This document shows positions 6,588-15,787 of a stretch of 64,000 bases of DNA, in pieces (within the stretch, counting starts at the first letter, position 1; every line of letters starts with the position of its first letter). A program made the translations under genes and the position numbers. The notes below the pieces were generated by a model. That model ran no database searches. It was not told the origin of the DNA and saw nothing but the letters and a program-made list of their open reading frames with translations. The DNA is from CAZOOK01 sp964581385. GTDB taxonomy: Bacteria; Pseudomonadota; Gammaproteobacteria; Nevskiales; Nevskiaceae. The stretch spans positions 124,001 to 188,000 of the forward strand of contig CAZOOK010000006.1 of assembly GCA_964581385.1 (NCBI GenBank). Reading direction: 5' to 3'.

Positions 6588-9500
6588 ATGGTTTTGGGAA
6601 CGATCACGGGAGGCAAACGTCGCAACACGGTTTCCAGTAAGCCGTCATCCAGCATTTTTCTGCTGTTTCTGGCCATCGTGTTATCACCATGCATTCACGC
6701 ACAAAGTGTTCCTGCATGCGTAGGTGGGGCGACCGTTCAAAATATCAACGTCAGTGCGTTCAACGGCAACAACAACTATTACGCCCCGTACGGGCTTTTA
6801 TTGTCGTCACCGCAATACCCTTTGGCCGGTACGTCAACAAGTATTACGCAGTACAACCCCGGTTACGAAGGGTATCCGGCGACATATCCAAATTCTCTGA
6901 CTGTCACCTTCGTCAACCCGTCCAACAGCGCCAATCCCGCCGCTGCCACCAATGTCTCGGTAACTCTTACGATCACGTCGCCAGACTCAGACGATAGCGG
7001 AGCATTCACATACACGGTTTCGGCTTTCGATTTCAGCGGAAAGACAGTCTGGACCAATACCTACCAGGGGCACACGGCCCAACAAGCGGGCACTGTGTCG
7101 GCAACCCTATCACTCTCTTTTTCGTATCCACAGTTTATTCATGGATTCACGATCAGCCCAGGAGCGCTCACCCCCAGTGATAACGACGGTGATGACAGTG
7201 CAGGTGAGTGGGCGATGGTCGCGATCAAGGCGCTTAGCTACCAGATTCCGTCGTGTGAGTTCATAAGCCTTGCGCAACTGCTCAGTTCTTCGGCGGCAGA
7301 TCAAGGATGGCCGAGCATCGCTGCCGGTGAGCCGGTGAATCCCAGCAACGGAAACGAACACTATGAAGAAGTCGACGTTATTCCTGCGATGGGCGGAAAC
7401 GGTCCGTCGTTTACTCGTTATTACAACAGCTTGGACACAATCGGCAGTGGCGATATGGGGCCCGGGTGGCGGCACAGCTATAGCCGCAACATCAGCGTCG
7501 AAACGCTGCTGATCTATCAAGCACAGCCGACAGCACCGCAATCCAATCTTTACTCGGACGCCACGTCGGCTTGCCAGCAAGGCTGGAATGACGTCCGCAA
7601 CAATGTCCCCGGCTTGCAGACAACTACCGCAACATACAATTCCGCAACGGGGGCTTGCACGCTTTCAAACGGGCTCGTTTTACCAGTTAACGGCACCAAC
7701 TCGCCGACCTCGAAAACCATCGTGGGCTTGCGAGCGATCCGTGATGACGGACATGTCCTCAATTATGCGGTCAATGGCTCGACCGTTACGCCCGAAGCCG
7801 GAGTCGTCGAGCGCTTAAACGTCACATCCGGCGGCTTTACGCTAGTCGATGGCAATGAAAACACAGAGACCTACGATTCAACTGGCAAGCTACTCAGCAT
7901 TTCCGATCGTGCCAGCAATACTCAGACCCTGAGTTACAACTATCAGTCACCAGACTCCGGTTATGACTCCACCGTAACGATAGCCGATAACTTCGGCCGA
8001 TCCCTTGTTTATGCCCTCCATTATTTCAACATCGGTCAAAGGCTTTTTTCTGTTGGCTACGGAACCACCTTTCATTACGACAACAATACCGGCTTTCTTA
8101 CGGGCGTAACCATTCCGCTTTCCAATCAATACGATATTTATACAACTCATCAATATACGTATACCGATGCCAACTGGCCTACTGGTCTATCGAGCATCAT
8201 TGACGGAAATCCTGGAAACCAGAGTACATACGCGGCGTGGACGTACGACACCCAAGGCCGGGCCACTTCTTCGCAGCTGGCTGGCGGAGTGCAGGCAATC
8301 GGCTTTACCTATAATGCCAATGGCAGCACAACGACAGTCGATGCTTTCCAGGCTCAGCGCACGTTCACGTACCAGCAAGCGGGTAATCACATGCTCAGCA
8401 GCGGCGTGTCGGGTGCTCCCTGCGTACCTTGTGGTTATAGCAAATCGATCACTTATGACGGTGCGGGATTCGTGCAGAGCCGTACCGACTACAACAACAA
8501 TGTTATCCGGTACATCAATGACGACAGCAACGATCGCTGGCGTGGACTGGAAACCAGCCGTACCGAGGCATACGGAACCGCGCAAGCCCGCACGATCACC
8601 ACCAATTACGATGCCAATTTCCGCTTGCCGCACGAGATTGACGAATACGTTGGGAACACCGCGAGTGGCACGCCTGTGCGGAAAACCGTGTTTACGTATG
8701 ATCCTGCGACAGGAGGATTAACCCAGAAAACCGTCACCGATACAGCAACGAATCGCCAACGCACCTGGAAATACAAGGTCAACGGCTACGGTCAAACAAC
8801 CCAGGTCGACGGGCCGCGCAGCGATGTGGCCGACGTCACCAACATCAGCTACTGGCCGGTGGATACGAGCAACCCTACGGCGTCAGGTCAGATTTACCAG
8901 ATCACGGATGCGTTGGGACATATCACCACATTCCAGACTTACGATTGGCTCGGAAGGCCCTTGAACATCCTTGACCCGAACAACATCTCCATCGGGTTAA
9001 GTTATTGGGGCGGTCCCGCAGAACGACTCTCCGGAACGATCGTGGCCGGCAACCAATCCACCAGCTATGACTTCAATCCCGAGGGCCAGTTGCAGACGGC
9101 AACGATGCCCAACGGCGCCTACCTTAACTGCACCTATAACGCCGCTCACCAGCTCACCGACGTTTACGACCAACTCAACGACCACATTCGCTACACCCCG
9201 GACGCGATGGGCAACGATACCGAAACCGACGTCTATGATGCGGGTGGCGCTCAGGTGCGCTGGCACCAGAAGCATTACAACACGCTCAATCAGAAAGATC
9301 AGGACAAAGGGTACTATCCGGGTGAGCTGGCCCAGTATTACTACGACAACAATAACAATCAGAAGCAGATTACCGATCCGCTGGGCCATATCACGATATT
9401 CGGCTATGACGGGCTCAACCGGCGCTATCAGATCACCGATCCCAATACGAACAACACGACTTATGCGTTAAACGCGCTGGACCAGATCACCTCCGTCACC

Positions 9501-11513
9501 GATCCCCGCACATTGGCGACGAATTACACCATCGACGCCTTGAATAATGTCAGCAAGATCGTCAGTCCTGACAGCGGGACGACCATGCAAACGCAGTTCG
9601 ATGATGCCGGCAATGTCATTTCTCGGACGGACGCCAATAACCACACGACGACCTATAAGTACGATGTGCTGAACCGGCTCATCTTGCTTACGCGTAGTGA
9701 CAGCTCGACGGTCACCTATAACTACGACCAGGCCAATGACAACAAACACTACTATGGCATCGGCCGGCTGACGAGCTTCACCGATACGGGAAGCCCATCA
9801 GGCCCATTAACTACCGTCAACCTCAGCTACGATATCTATGGGGACATCGCAGAACGCGATGTCACGGTTGGCGGCAATCCAACGCTGACGACCCAGTGGT
9901 CTTACGATCCCTATGGGACCGGGGAACTTCAGTCCATCACACTGCCAACCGGCAACGTCATTGGCTACAACTGGAACGGTCCGCAGTTATCCAACATTAC
10001 ACTGACGACGAAGGCCGGAGCCAAAACCACGCTGGTTTCCGGAATCGGCTACGAGCCCTTCGGCGGTCCGAGCAGCTGGACCTTCGCCAACGGCGAAGCC
10101 GACACGCGCTTCTATGATATGGATGGCCGTATTTCGTCCGATCCGGTCGAATCGATCGGCTACGATGCCGCCGGCCGCGTCAACGGCTGGACGCTCGGCG
10201 GCTTCTACAACGGCAACACCACGTTCGGGTATCAGGACCCGATGGATTTCGTTGGCAGCCAGACCGATACGACGAATAACATCGCGTTGTCGTATACGAA
10301 CGACGCCAACGGCAATCGCAGCAAGCAGACCGCGGCCGGAAAGCAGACGATCTATACGATCGATCCGAGCAGCAACCGCATCACCAAGAGCCGCAAGGGC
10401 ATTGCCAGCCCCATCACCTACACACCGGATGCCGATGGCAGCATCACCGGTTACGGCGGTACCGCACTGACGTACGACACTAGTGAACGGCTGATCGGCT
10501 ATGGCAGCACCGCCAGCTACGCCTATGACGGGCTTGGCACGCGGGTGGCGAAGACGGTCGGCTCAGCGGCGAGCACGCTGTTCAATTACGACGACCAGAA
10601 GCATCTGCTCGGCGAATACACCGCCGGCACCACCAACAAGCTCGTCGAAGAGACGGTCTACATGGGTGACGTCCCGGTCGCCGTCGTCAAGCCGCTGGCC
10701 ACGTACTACGTCCATGCCGACTACCGCAATGCGCCGCGGCAGATCGACAATCGCACCAAAGCGGTAGCCTGGGCTTGGTATCCGCAGCCTTACGGGGACA
10801 GCCTTCCCAACAACAATCCGGCCGGGCTCGGCGCGTTTGTCTACAACTTAAGATATCCAGGCCAGTATTACGACACCGAATCGGGTTTCATGCACAATGG
10901 TGCGCGTTATTATGATCCGGCTACCGGGCGCTACCTCCAATCTGATCCCTTGGGGATGGTAGCCGGCGTCAACACGTTTAGCTATGTCCTGAACCGGCCG
11001 CTCGACCTCGTCGATCCGCTTGGGCTGTGCTCGAATGGCAGCGATAACAATTCCATGTCAGGTTTGATGATGGCGATCATTGCCATTCAAGGAATGGCGG
11101 AATCGATTGCCGAAGGCGGCATGACTGGAGGAGCGGGAGAGGAGGAAGCTGTAGCGGAAGAGTTTGCCAACGAGGCAGAAACTATTCCTCTATATCGAGT
11201 GGTGGGGCCAGATGAACTTGTGAGTATTGAACAAAACGGAAGTTATACCCCTTCTCCTGGCGGGCTGGAATCAAAATACTTTTATCCAACCGCCGAACAG
11301 GCGGCTGCATTCGCTGCGAATCCGCTAAATTCTCAGTTCGGTCCATATACTTTGACTTCGACTGGGGTTCCGATATCTCTTATTAATCCGGAGAACGTCG
11401 TGAATGTCGCTGGTGAAGGTCGGGTAATTACTATACCGAATGAACAGTTACCAAGCGTACCGCCGCCCAGTATCTCCAACTCCATTCCTCTACCAGTCGG
11501 TGGTCACAATTAA
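6588..11513 (+). CDS. RHS/YD-repeat polymorphic toxin with Sec signal peptide
   Basis: About 1641 residues from the ATG at 6588. That start places a Sec signal at the N terminus (KRRNTV followed by SSIFLLFLAIVLSPCIHAQS); an ATG at 6393 is in frame but adds implausible sequence. An exported beta-rich domain (about 30-240) is followed by the DUF6531-like entry (GEPVNPSNGNEHYEEVD), many YD repeats (for example YDTQGRATS, YDGLNRRYQITD) and the RHS core ending ARYYDPATGRYLQSDPLG...DPLGL. The variable C-terminal region of about 160 residues starts after DPLGLC. It contains LYRVVGPDELVSIEQNG and ESKYFYPTAEQAAAFA, a pattern reminiscent of ADP-ribosyltransferase-like RHS toxins, but not certain. No VgrG or PAAR partner is nearby, so delivery is probably Sec/surface rather than type VI. 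Confidence 0.92.
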   Translation: MVLGTITGGKRRNTVSSKPSSSIFLLFLAIVLSPCIHAQSVPACVGGATVQNINVSAFNGNNNYYAPYGLLLSSPQYPLAGTSTSITQYNPGYEGYPATYPNSLTVTFVNPSNSANPAAATNVSVTLTITSPDSDDSGAFTYTVSAFDFSGKTVWTNTYQGHTAQQAGTVSATLSLSFSYPQFIHGFTISPGALTPSDNDGDDSAGEWAMVAIKALSYQIPSCEFISLAQLLSSSAADQGWPSIAAGEPVNPSNGNEHYEEVDVIPAMGGNGPSFTRYYNSLDTIGSGDMGPGWRHSYSRNISVETLLIYQAQPTAPQSNLYSDATSACQQGWNDVRNNVPGLQTTTATYNSATGACTLSNGLVLPVNGTNSPTSKTIVGLRAIRDDGHVLNYAVNGSTVTPEAGVVERLNVTSGGFTLVDGNENTETYDSTGKLLSISDRASNTQTLSYNYQSPDSGYDSTVTIADNFGRSLVYALHYFNIGQRLFSVGYGTTFHYDNNTGFLTGVTIPLSNQYDIYTTHQYTYTDANWPTGLSSIIDGNPGNQSTYAAWTYDTQGRATSSQLAGGVQAIGFTYNANGSTTTVDAFQAQRTFTYQQAGNHMLSSGVSGAPCVPCGYSKSITYDGAGFVQSRTDYNNNVIRYINDDSNDRWRGLETSRTEAYGTAQARTITTNYDANFRLPHEIDEYVGNTASGTPVRKTVFTYDPATGGLTQKTVTDTATNRQRTWKYKVNGYGQTTQVDGPRSDVADVTNISYWPVDTSNPTASGQIYQITDALGHITTFQTYDWLGRPLNILDPNNISIGLSYWGGPAERLSGTIVAGNQSTSYDFNPEGQLQTATMPNGAYLNCTYNAAHQLTDVYDQLNDHIRYTPDAMGNDTETDVYDAGGAQVRWHQKHYNTLNQKDQDKGYYPGELAQYYYDNNNNQKQITDPLGHITIFGYDGLNRRYQITDPNTNNTTYALNALDQITSVTDPRTLATNYTIDALNNVSKIVSPDSGTTMQTQFDDAGNVISRTDANNHTTTYKYDVLNRLILLTRSDSSTVTYNYDQANDNKHYYGIGRLTSFTDTGSPSGPLTTVNLSYDIYGDIAERDVTVGGNPTLTTQWSYDPYGTGELQSITLPTGNVIGYNWNGPQLSNITLTTKAGAKTTLVSGIGYEPFGGPSSWTFANGEADTRFYDMDGRISSDPVESIGYDAAGRVNGWTLGGFYNGNTTFGYQDPMDFVGSQTDTTNNIALSYTNDANGNRSKQTAAGKQTIYTIDPSSNRITKSRKGIASPITYTPDADGSITGYGGTALTYDTSERLIGYGSTASYAYDGLGTRVAKTVGSAASTLFNYDDQKHLLGEYTAGTTNKLVEETVYMGDVPVAVVKPLATYYVHADYRNAPRQIDNRTKAVAWAWYPQPYGDSLPNNNPAGLGAFVYNLRYPGQYYDTESGFMHNGARYYDPATGRYLQSDPLGMVAGVNTFSYVLNRPLDLVDPLGLCSNGSDNNSMSGLMMAIIAIQGMAESIAEGGMTGGAGEEEAVAEEFANEAETIPLYRVVGPDELVSIEQNGSYTPSPGGLESKYFYPTAEQAAAFAANPLNSQFGPYTLTSTGVPISLINPENVVNVAGEGRVITIPNEQLPSVPPPSISNSIPLPVGGHN

Positions 11514-11517
11514 CACT

Positions 11518-11811
11518 ATGAAAAGCCTCATACCGCATTTCATGATCGACATAACGCTCTACCCCACTGAGCAAGGTGGCCGCCGTGATCCGATCGCACG
11601 TGAAGGTTTCGGTTGTCCCTGTAAGCTTCATAAGACGAGCGACACGATTGTAGATTGCCGTCTAATTTTGGACGGACAACAAGTGGCGCCAGGAGAAACT
11701 AAACGTATAGGTATCCGATTTTCGTCTGATGAGGTTGCTGCGCTTTTTCACTCTGCAGAAAAGTTTTATTTTTGGGACGGACGCATAATTGGTGAAGCAA
11801 TGACGCAGTAG
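11518..11811 (+). CDS. EF-Tu domain-III-like small protein, candidate immunity protein
   Basis: 97 residues, starting four bases after the RHS stop, the position of the cognate immunity gene in polymorphic toxin loci. The sequence tracks the C-terminal beta-barrel of elongation factor Tu: MIDITLYPTEQGGRRDPI matches the EF-Tu strand ending in EGGRHTP, QVAPGETKRIGIRF matches the VMPGD turn, and EKFYFWDGRIIGEA matches RFAIREGGRTVGAG. GTPase and domain II are absent. It is therefore a stand-alone EF-Tu-D3-like fold. Immunity function is inferred from position; an EF-Tu decoy role is a hypothesis. Confidence 0.78.
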   Translation: MKSLIPHFMIDITLYPTEQGGRRDPIAREGFGCPCKLHKTSDTIVDCRLILDGQQVAPGETKRIGIRFSSDEVAALFHSAEKFYFWDGRIIGEAMTQ

Positions 11812-12069
11812 GAAACCACCCCGCCTATCGCGAGCACACCGACACAGGGCCGATGGCGTTTTCGCTTCATGTCGCGGAAATTACCGCGCGGCACACTGAA
11901 ACCATCGCGCCCGATATCGCCTGAGCGTATCGCCGTCGGTGCTGAAACCACTTTTCTCCGCCGGCTTCGCGCGAAGCCGCGCGCAGGAAATCGCTAGCGA
12001 AAATCCATAACAATGAGCGGAGATAGAATGGTCGTTATCTGAACTGCCCGAGACCATCATAAAGTGACC

Positions 12070-12429
12070 ATGAAACTAAATTCTGTCTGCTTTGCTATTT
12101 TCTGTTGGGCCATACCCTTAATTTCGACGGCGGCTTCGACCGCCCCTGTGAACTGCACCTCCGGGCCGGTGCGTAAGACTTACGGGGGCAGTCCGTGGCT
12201 CGTATACGGCTGTGACGACCGTATGACACTCGTTATCGTGTCAGCACCAGGAAGTCCCGCTACACCATTCATATTTTCCTTCGCCCAGACAAATGGGAAA
12301 TATAACCTTCGGGGAGAAGGAACGGGCCGCAAAAAACTGACAGACGCCGCCTTTGCGGATCTGCACGCGATGTCGCTGGACAGCATTAAATTATTGCTTG
12401 ATCAAACTCGTCCGACTGGAAGCCGTTAA
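12070..12429 (+). CDS. Small exported protein of unknown function
   Basis: 119 residues from the ATG at 12070. A signal peptide (MKLNSVCFAIFCWAIPLIS, then TAAS) is followed by a mature region with two Cys (NCTSGP, YGCDDR) that could form a disulphide, and a C terminus around DAAFADLHAMSLDSIKLLL. No family recognised. It lies between the RHS toxin pair and a remnant RHS core, so it may be accessory or former cargo of the RHS locus. The 258 bp before it (11812-12069) hold no gene. Confidence 0.65.
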   Translation: MKLNSVCFAIFCWAIPLISTAASTAPVNCTSGPVRKTYGGSPWLVYGCDDRMTLVIVSAPGSPATPFIFSFAQTNGKYNLRGEGTGRKKLTDAAFADLHAMSLDSIKLLLDQTRPTGSR

Positions 12430-12470
12430 TTTTTTGATCTGCCCGCAGCGCAAGGAAGTAGCAAGAATGA

Positions 12471-12584
12471 GAGGGGCTTGGGGCGCCACATTACGACGCG
12501 GCCACCGGATGTTATTTGCCGGTGGGGAGCGCAGCGGACATCAACACACGCAGCTATGTCAGCGGCAACCCGCTAAGCGTTTGA
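12471..12584 (+). pseudogene. Remnant of an RHS core (end of YD-repeat shell)
   Basis: In the frame set by 12483 the DNA reads APHYDAATGCYLPVG, then ADINTRSYVSGNPLSV and a stop. This is the degenerate equivalent of the intact core end in the full RHS protein (ARYYDPATGRYLQSDPLG, NTFSYVLNRPL). It has no start and is cut off upstream by a stop at 12468. It marks a displaced RHS tip module, and the genes after it are plausibly the cargo that accompanied the lost tip. Confidence 0.75.
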
Positions 12585-12601
12585 GCTTCCGAGGAGAAGG
12601 T

Positions 12602-13351
12602 ATGGTCAGGCTATTGAGACTCGCTGGGGCACTGATGCTCACAATGATGGCCGTTGTCGCTCCCGCTCATTCGGACGACGGAGGCAATGACAGAATCGTT
12701 CACGGCGACCTACAAATCGGATTCGGCGATCCGTCCCACTTCATCCTGATTAAGCCGAAGACTCCGATCTCGCAAAAAAAGTGGCCTCTATTCATTTTCA
12801 TGCACGGTCAGGGATGGTCCCCTGAGAACGTGCTGAGGACCAATTACGAACTCCTCACGCAACAGGACTTTAACATCGTGCTCCCGCAGGCTCCGACTCG
12901 CCAAGGTGACGGCTTCTCGTGGTACGACCGTCAAGACCGAAATCAGTTCGTTGCGGATCTAGGACAGGATGAAAAGTTCATCCAACGCATGATCGATAGG
13001 CTGATTGAAACCGACAACGTCGATTCCTCAAAAATTGTCCTGTCCGGATTTTCGCAGGGAGGAAGGGTTGCCTTTTTTGTCGGATTCCGAAATCCAACGC
13101 TGTTCTCGGAAATCGCGCCCATCGCCGGTGGTTACGATTCCGACCTTCTTGACGGGCGCCTCGATGACCTGGGCATGCTCAGGATAAACATTTTCCATGG
13201 AACGATGGATGACAGAAATTCATTTGAAGATATGAGGAAAACGTACATCAAGTTAAAACAAGCCGGCGCAAACGTCACATTGACTACGTACCCGTTAGGC
13301 CACACGTATACAACAGAGATCCTCAATCGCGTACTTCGCAGCGTTGATTAG
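12602..13351 (+). CDS. Exported alpha/beta-hydrolase (esterase/phospholipase-like)
   Basis: 249 residues from the ATG at 12602 with a good Shine-Dalgarno sequence (gaggagaagg). A signal peptide (VRLLRLAGALMLTMMAVVAP, then AHS) precedes a carboxylesterase/LpqC-like fold. The oxyanion-hole region is FIFMHGQGWS, the nucleophile elbow GFSQGG, the likely acid is in FHGTMDD and the catalytic His in PLGHTYT. It probably acts in the periplasm on a small ester or acyl substrate. Directly downstream of RHS-core debris, it may be a solo cargo or effector gene. Substrate is unknown. Confidence 0.85.
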   Translation: MVRLLRLAGALMLTMMAVVAPAHSDDGGNDRIVHGDLQIGFGDPSHFILIKPKTPISQKKWPLFIFMHGQGWSPENVLRTNYELLTQQDFNIVLPQAPTRQGDGFSWYDRQDRNQFVADLGQDEKFIQRMIDRLIETDNVDSSKIVLSGFSQGGRVAFFVGFRNPTLFSEIAPIAGGYDSDLLDGRLDDLGMLRINIFHGTMDDRNSFEDMRKTYIKLKQAGANVTLTTYPLGHTYTTEILNRVLRSVD

Positions 13352-13407
13352 CGTCTACACAGAAGATGCGGGTATACATTCGCTTGATGCCACGCCCTGG
13401 AAAAGCA

Positions 13408-13776
13408 ATGTATCAAAAGTCCATAGTGGCCCTTTGTTCTGGTCTATTTGTACCTGGGTGCGCCAGTCTCATTGGCACATTTGGCGGGCCAGAGCCTAAT
13501 GGCCTTTTCGGAAGAGAACCGTACGTTGGAACCAAGGTAGACGCTGCCGGGGCCGTTACACTGCCAGCCTGCGCACTAGGCGCGAAATTGAAAAACTGTC
13601 CATCCTCTCGCGGCGTTATTCTGCTGTGGCTATTTCTCGTGATTGATCTTCCTCCGAGTGTTATCGCTGACACGGTCTTGTTGCCATACACTCTGTCGAG
13701 AGAAAACTCTTCGGCGCCCGGCAATGCGCAGAATAAGGTCGATACAATTGATGATCAGCGGTCTGGGTCCAAATAA
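13408..13776 (+). CDS. YceK/YidQ-family lipoprotein
   Basis: 122 residues. The ATG at 13408 gives a lipoprotein signal (YQKSIVALCSGLFVPGC, lipobox FVPG-C). The mature part has the YceK/YidQ (DUF1375) hallmarks: CASLIGTFGG, YVGTKVDA and the terminal LWLFLVIDLPPSVIADTVLL with LPYTL. It is likely anchored to the outer membrane; the family's role is unknown. An in-frame ATG at 13366 would put the signal too deep. The family also occurs as solitary genes in other proteobacteria, so a link to the RHS locus is only positional. Confidence 0.85.
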   Translation: MYQKSIVALCSGLFVPGCASLIGTFGGPEPNGLFGREPYVGTKVDAAGAVTLPACALGAKLKNCPSSRGVILLWLFLVIDLPPSVIADTVLLPYTLSRENSSAPGNAQNKVDTIDDQRSGSK

Positions 13777-13820
13777 ACTCGACATGACGCATTGAGATAG
13801 CTTGATGAGGTAACACGTCA

Positions 13821-14120
13821 ATGCCGGAGCTGCTATTAAAGGCGCTGCTTTTGGCGGCCATACAACTTGTGATCGCTGCCGCATTAGTATGGACGGGCGC
13901 TCATACTGGTAGCGTAAGATTTTGGGTCGTATTAAAAATCAGCTTTTTCGCCTCTCTCCTTTACCTTTTCAGGGGCAGTAGTTACCTGACTGGATCGAAC
14001 TTCTGGTTTGAGGGTGAATGGGTCGACACACCAACGCCGTCGGTTATCTGGAAGCTTCTCGCGGTAATGCTTGGCATTATTGCTTTGGTGTGCTTCTTTG
14101 CAATTGGAAATGAAACGTGA
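13821..14120 (+). CDS. YceK-associated small inner-membrane protein
   Basis: 99 residues with three hydrophobic segments (about 4-24, 33-50 and 76-95) and a polar loop with SSYLTGSNFWFEGEW between the last two. No recognised family. It starts 44 bp after the YceK-like lipoprotein on the same strand, so the two may be cotranscribed. Membrane immunity proteins of polymorphic toxins often look like this, but nothing in the sequence proves it. Confidence 0.6.
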   Translation: MPELLLKALLLAAIQLVIAAALVWTGAHTGSVRFWVVLKISFFASLLYLFRGSSYLTGSNFWFEGEWVDTPTPSVIWKLLAVMLGIIALVCFFAIGNET

Positions 14121-14300
14121 GGGGTCAGGGCGCACATGGGTTCTCCTGCAATCCGATAAATCCAACATTCTTCATTTGATGCAGCGCGAAAAAGCGAGCG
14201 TTTGGCGTGTTGCACGTTGGTAGGAGGACTCGTGCTGTTCCGGTGATAGACATAGTGAATCTGATGCCGAGCTTAAAAATCATCGCCACGGAGCCACGCC

Positions 14301-15065
14301 TTATCCTTTGCTCGTGGCCGCGACCTGGCGTGCAACCATCTCATCGAAGAATCTGAGAACTTCTGACTGGTACTCGCCGTACACGCGGCGGAATAGGTCC
14401 AGCGGGTCCAGATCCAACGCCCGAGCCAACGGTTGGATCTTGTTGAGCGGTACGGCCGTGCGGCCGGTCTTCAGCATTGAAATCATGTTCGGCCGCTTGA
14501 ACCCGCACATATCGGAAATCTCGTTCTGGCTGCGGTTGCAATTGTCGATTCGCTCTCTCAGAAATTCGGCGACTGTAGGCGTCGGTGGTAGCGGTGTACG
14601 CGCTTGCTCCTCGTGGGTTAGTTCCGCAGTGGTGGAGTGATCCGACGATCCAGATCGTGGCCGAGCAGCCCGAAGAGCGACCTTGATGGCGTCGATTTCG
14701 GCTTCATCGAATTTTCTGTCACTTACGTCGTGTTCGACATCAAGTAACCTCTGAATTTCCGCGAAGACCAGATCCTGATCCACGAACCCTTTGGCATCAA
14801 ATGGCCACTGTCCCCGCTCAAGACGGAGCAGCCAGGCTCTGTCGTCGTTTTGTTTTACGAAGGCCGTAGCAACCGTAACGGTCTGGCCGGCAAGTTCCGG
14901 CATTGCGATTGTGCCTTGCTGGATTTGGTAATCACGGGCATTTGAAATGACGCTCCATCCACGCACAGGATGCCGGTACAACGAATACCGTCGCAACTTC
15001 TGCACGGAGGTGTCGGACGTGGGTTTACTGGAATTACGATTGTCGTTGGACGCATTGTTGCTCAT
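14301..15065 (-). CDS. XRE-type regulator with long N-terminal extension
   Basis: 254 residues. The C-terminal third (about 178-250) is an XRE HTH closely related to the one at 3192-3593: TVAEFLRERIDNC, MCGFKRPNMISMLKTGR, IQPLARALDLDPLDLF. The first 120 residues form a separate domain (RRYSLYRHPVRGWSVISNA, WLLRLERGQWPF), joined by a Ser/Thr/Pro-rich linker. This may sense a ligand or partner. Tandem repeats GTCGGAAG upstream suggest self-regulation. It is the only minus-strand gene in the cargo block. The putative sensor domain is unrecognised. Confidence 0.82.
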   Translation of the reverse strand: MSNNASNDNRNSSKPTSDTSVQKLRRYSLYRHPVRGWSVISNARDYQIQQGTIAMPELAGQTVTVATAFVKQNDDRAWLLRLERGQWPFDAKGFVDQDLVFAEIQRLLDVEHDVSDRKFDEAEIDAIKVALRAARPRSGSSDHSTTAELTHEEQARTPLPPTPTVAEFLRERIDNCNRSQNEISDMCGFKRPNMISMLKTGRTAVPLNKIQPLARALDLDPLDLFRRVYGEYQSEVLRFFDEMVARQVAATSKG

Positions 15066-15115
15066 TTATCACTCCCGGTTCTGATCGAAAAGTCTCGCTC
15101 ACGAGTTATTATTGC

Positions 15116-15150
15116 GTCGGAAGCGACTGACTTTTGTCGGAAGTCGCACT
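15116..15150. promoter_or_regulatory. Tandem operator-like repeats upstream of the long XRE regulator
   Basis: GTCGGAAG occurs at 15116-15123 and again at 15136-15143. The two lie exactly 20 bp apart (two helical turns), each followed by a CGAC/TCGC-like half-site, in the region just upstream of the minus-strand start at 15065. Confidence 0.45.
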
Positions 15151-15787
15151 GAATATGCAGTTATCCTGAAAACAGCGGACCCAACAGCGGAAAATAGTTA
15201 CTCCCAATGTCCCTTGAATGTCTCCGAATTTCGCTTGATTGAATCGGAAAATCGAGAGCAGGGGCAATCTGTGACATTCGGTGAAATATAGGCGCCATAA
15301 GATTTTCAGCGGTTCACTGCGATTCGTAGGCGGTGATTGGTCTGAGTACCAAGTTCCGCAGCTATCTGTAAGGATTAGAATAGCGGCAGTATGGTAATTA
15401 ATTCTGCAAAACTACTCGGTTGCGTTGGGCAACGATGCCATCAGAAATCTCGACAATTGTGGCTCAAGGACGCAGTGACTGAATTCGTCATCGCGTGCAG
15501 CGTTCCGGGATCAGGTCAATGCGACACGTCGCACTGAGACAATCACCTGACTTGGATTTTTGCGACCAGTGGCGTCGAGGTGACTTTTTTGAATGTCAGT
15601 GGGGTGGTGCAAAATAGCTGCGCCGAAAGTAGTGTTCAGGTCGGCTGATGTTAACCACTGGGACCGGAGTTGAACGATGAAATCGAAAGCTGGCGCGTCT
15701 CTGTCGGCGCGGATGTGCTAAATAACTCGCGCCGATTCTCAATTGTGGTAATTGATGCTGCATCCTGCGGCCAAATTTGTAGGGCTT
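15151..15787. other. Intergenic stretch of about 640 bp without an intact gene
   Basis: Stop codons interrupt all frames. The only signal is a good ribosome site with an ATG at 15677 (MKSKAGASLSARM-C-stop, 14 codons), which looks like the beginning of a lost exported or coat-like protein. Nothing else is supported. Confidence 0.35.
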
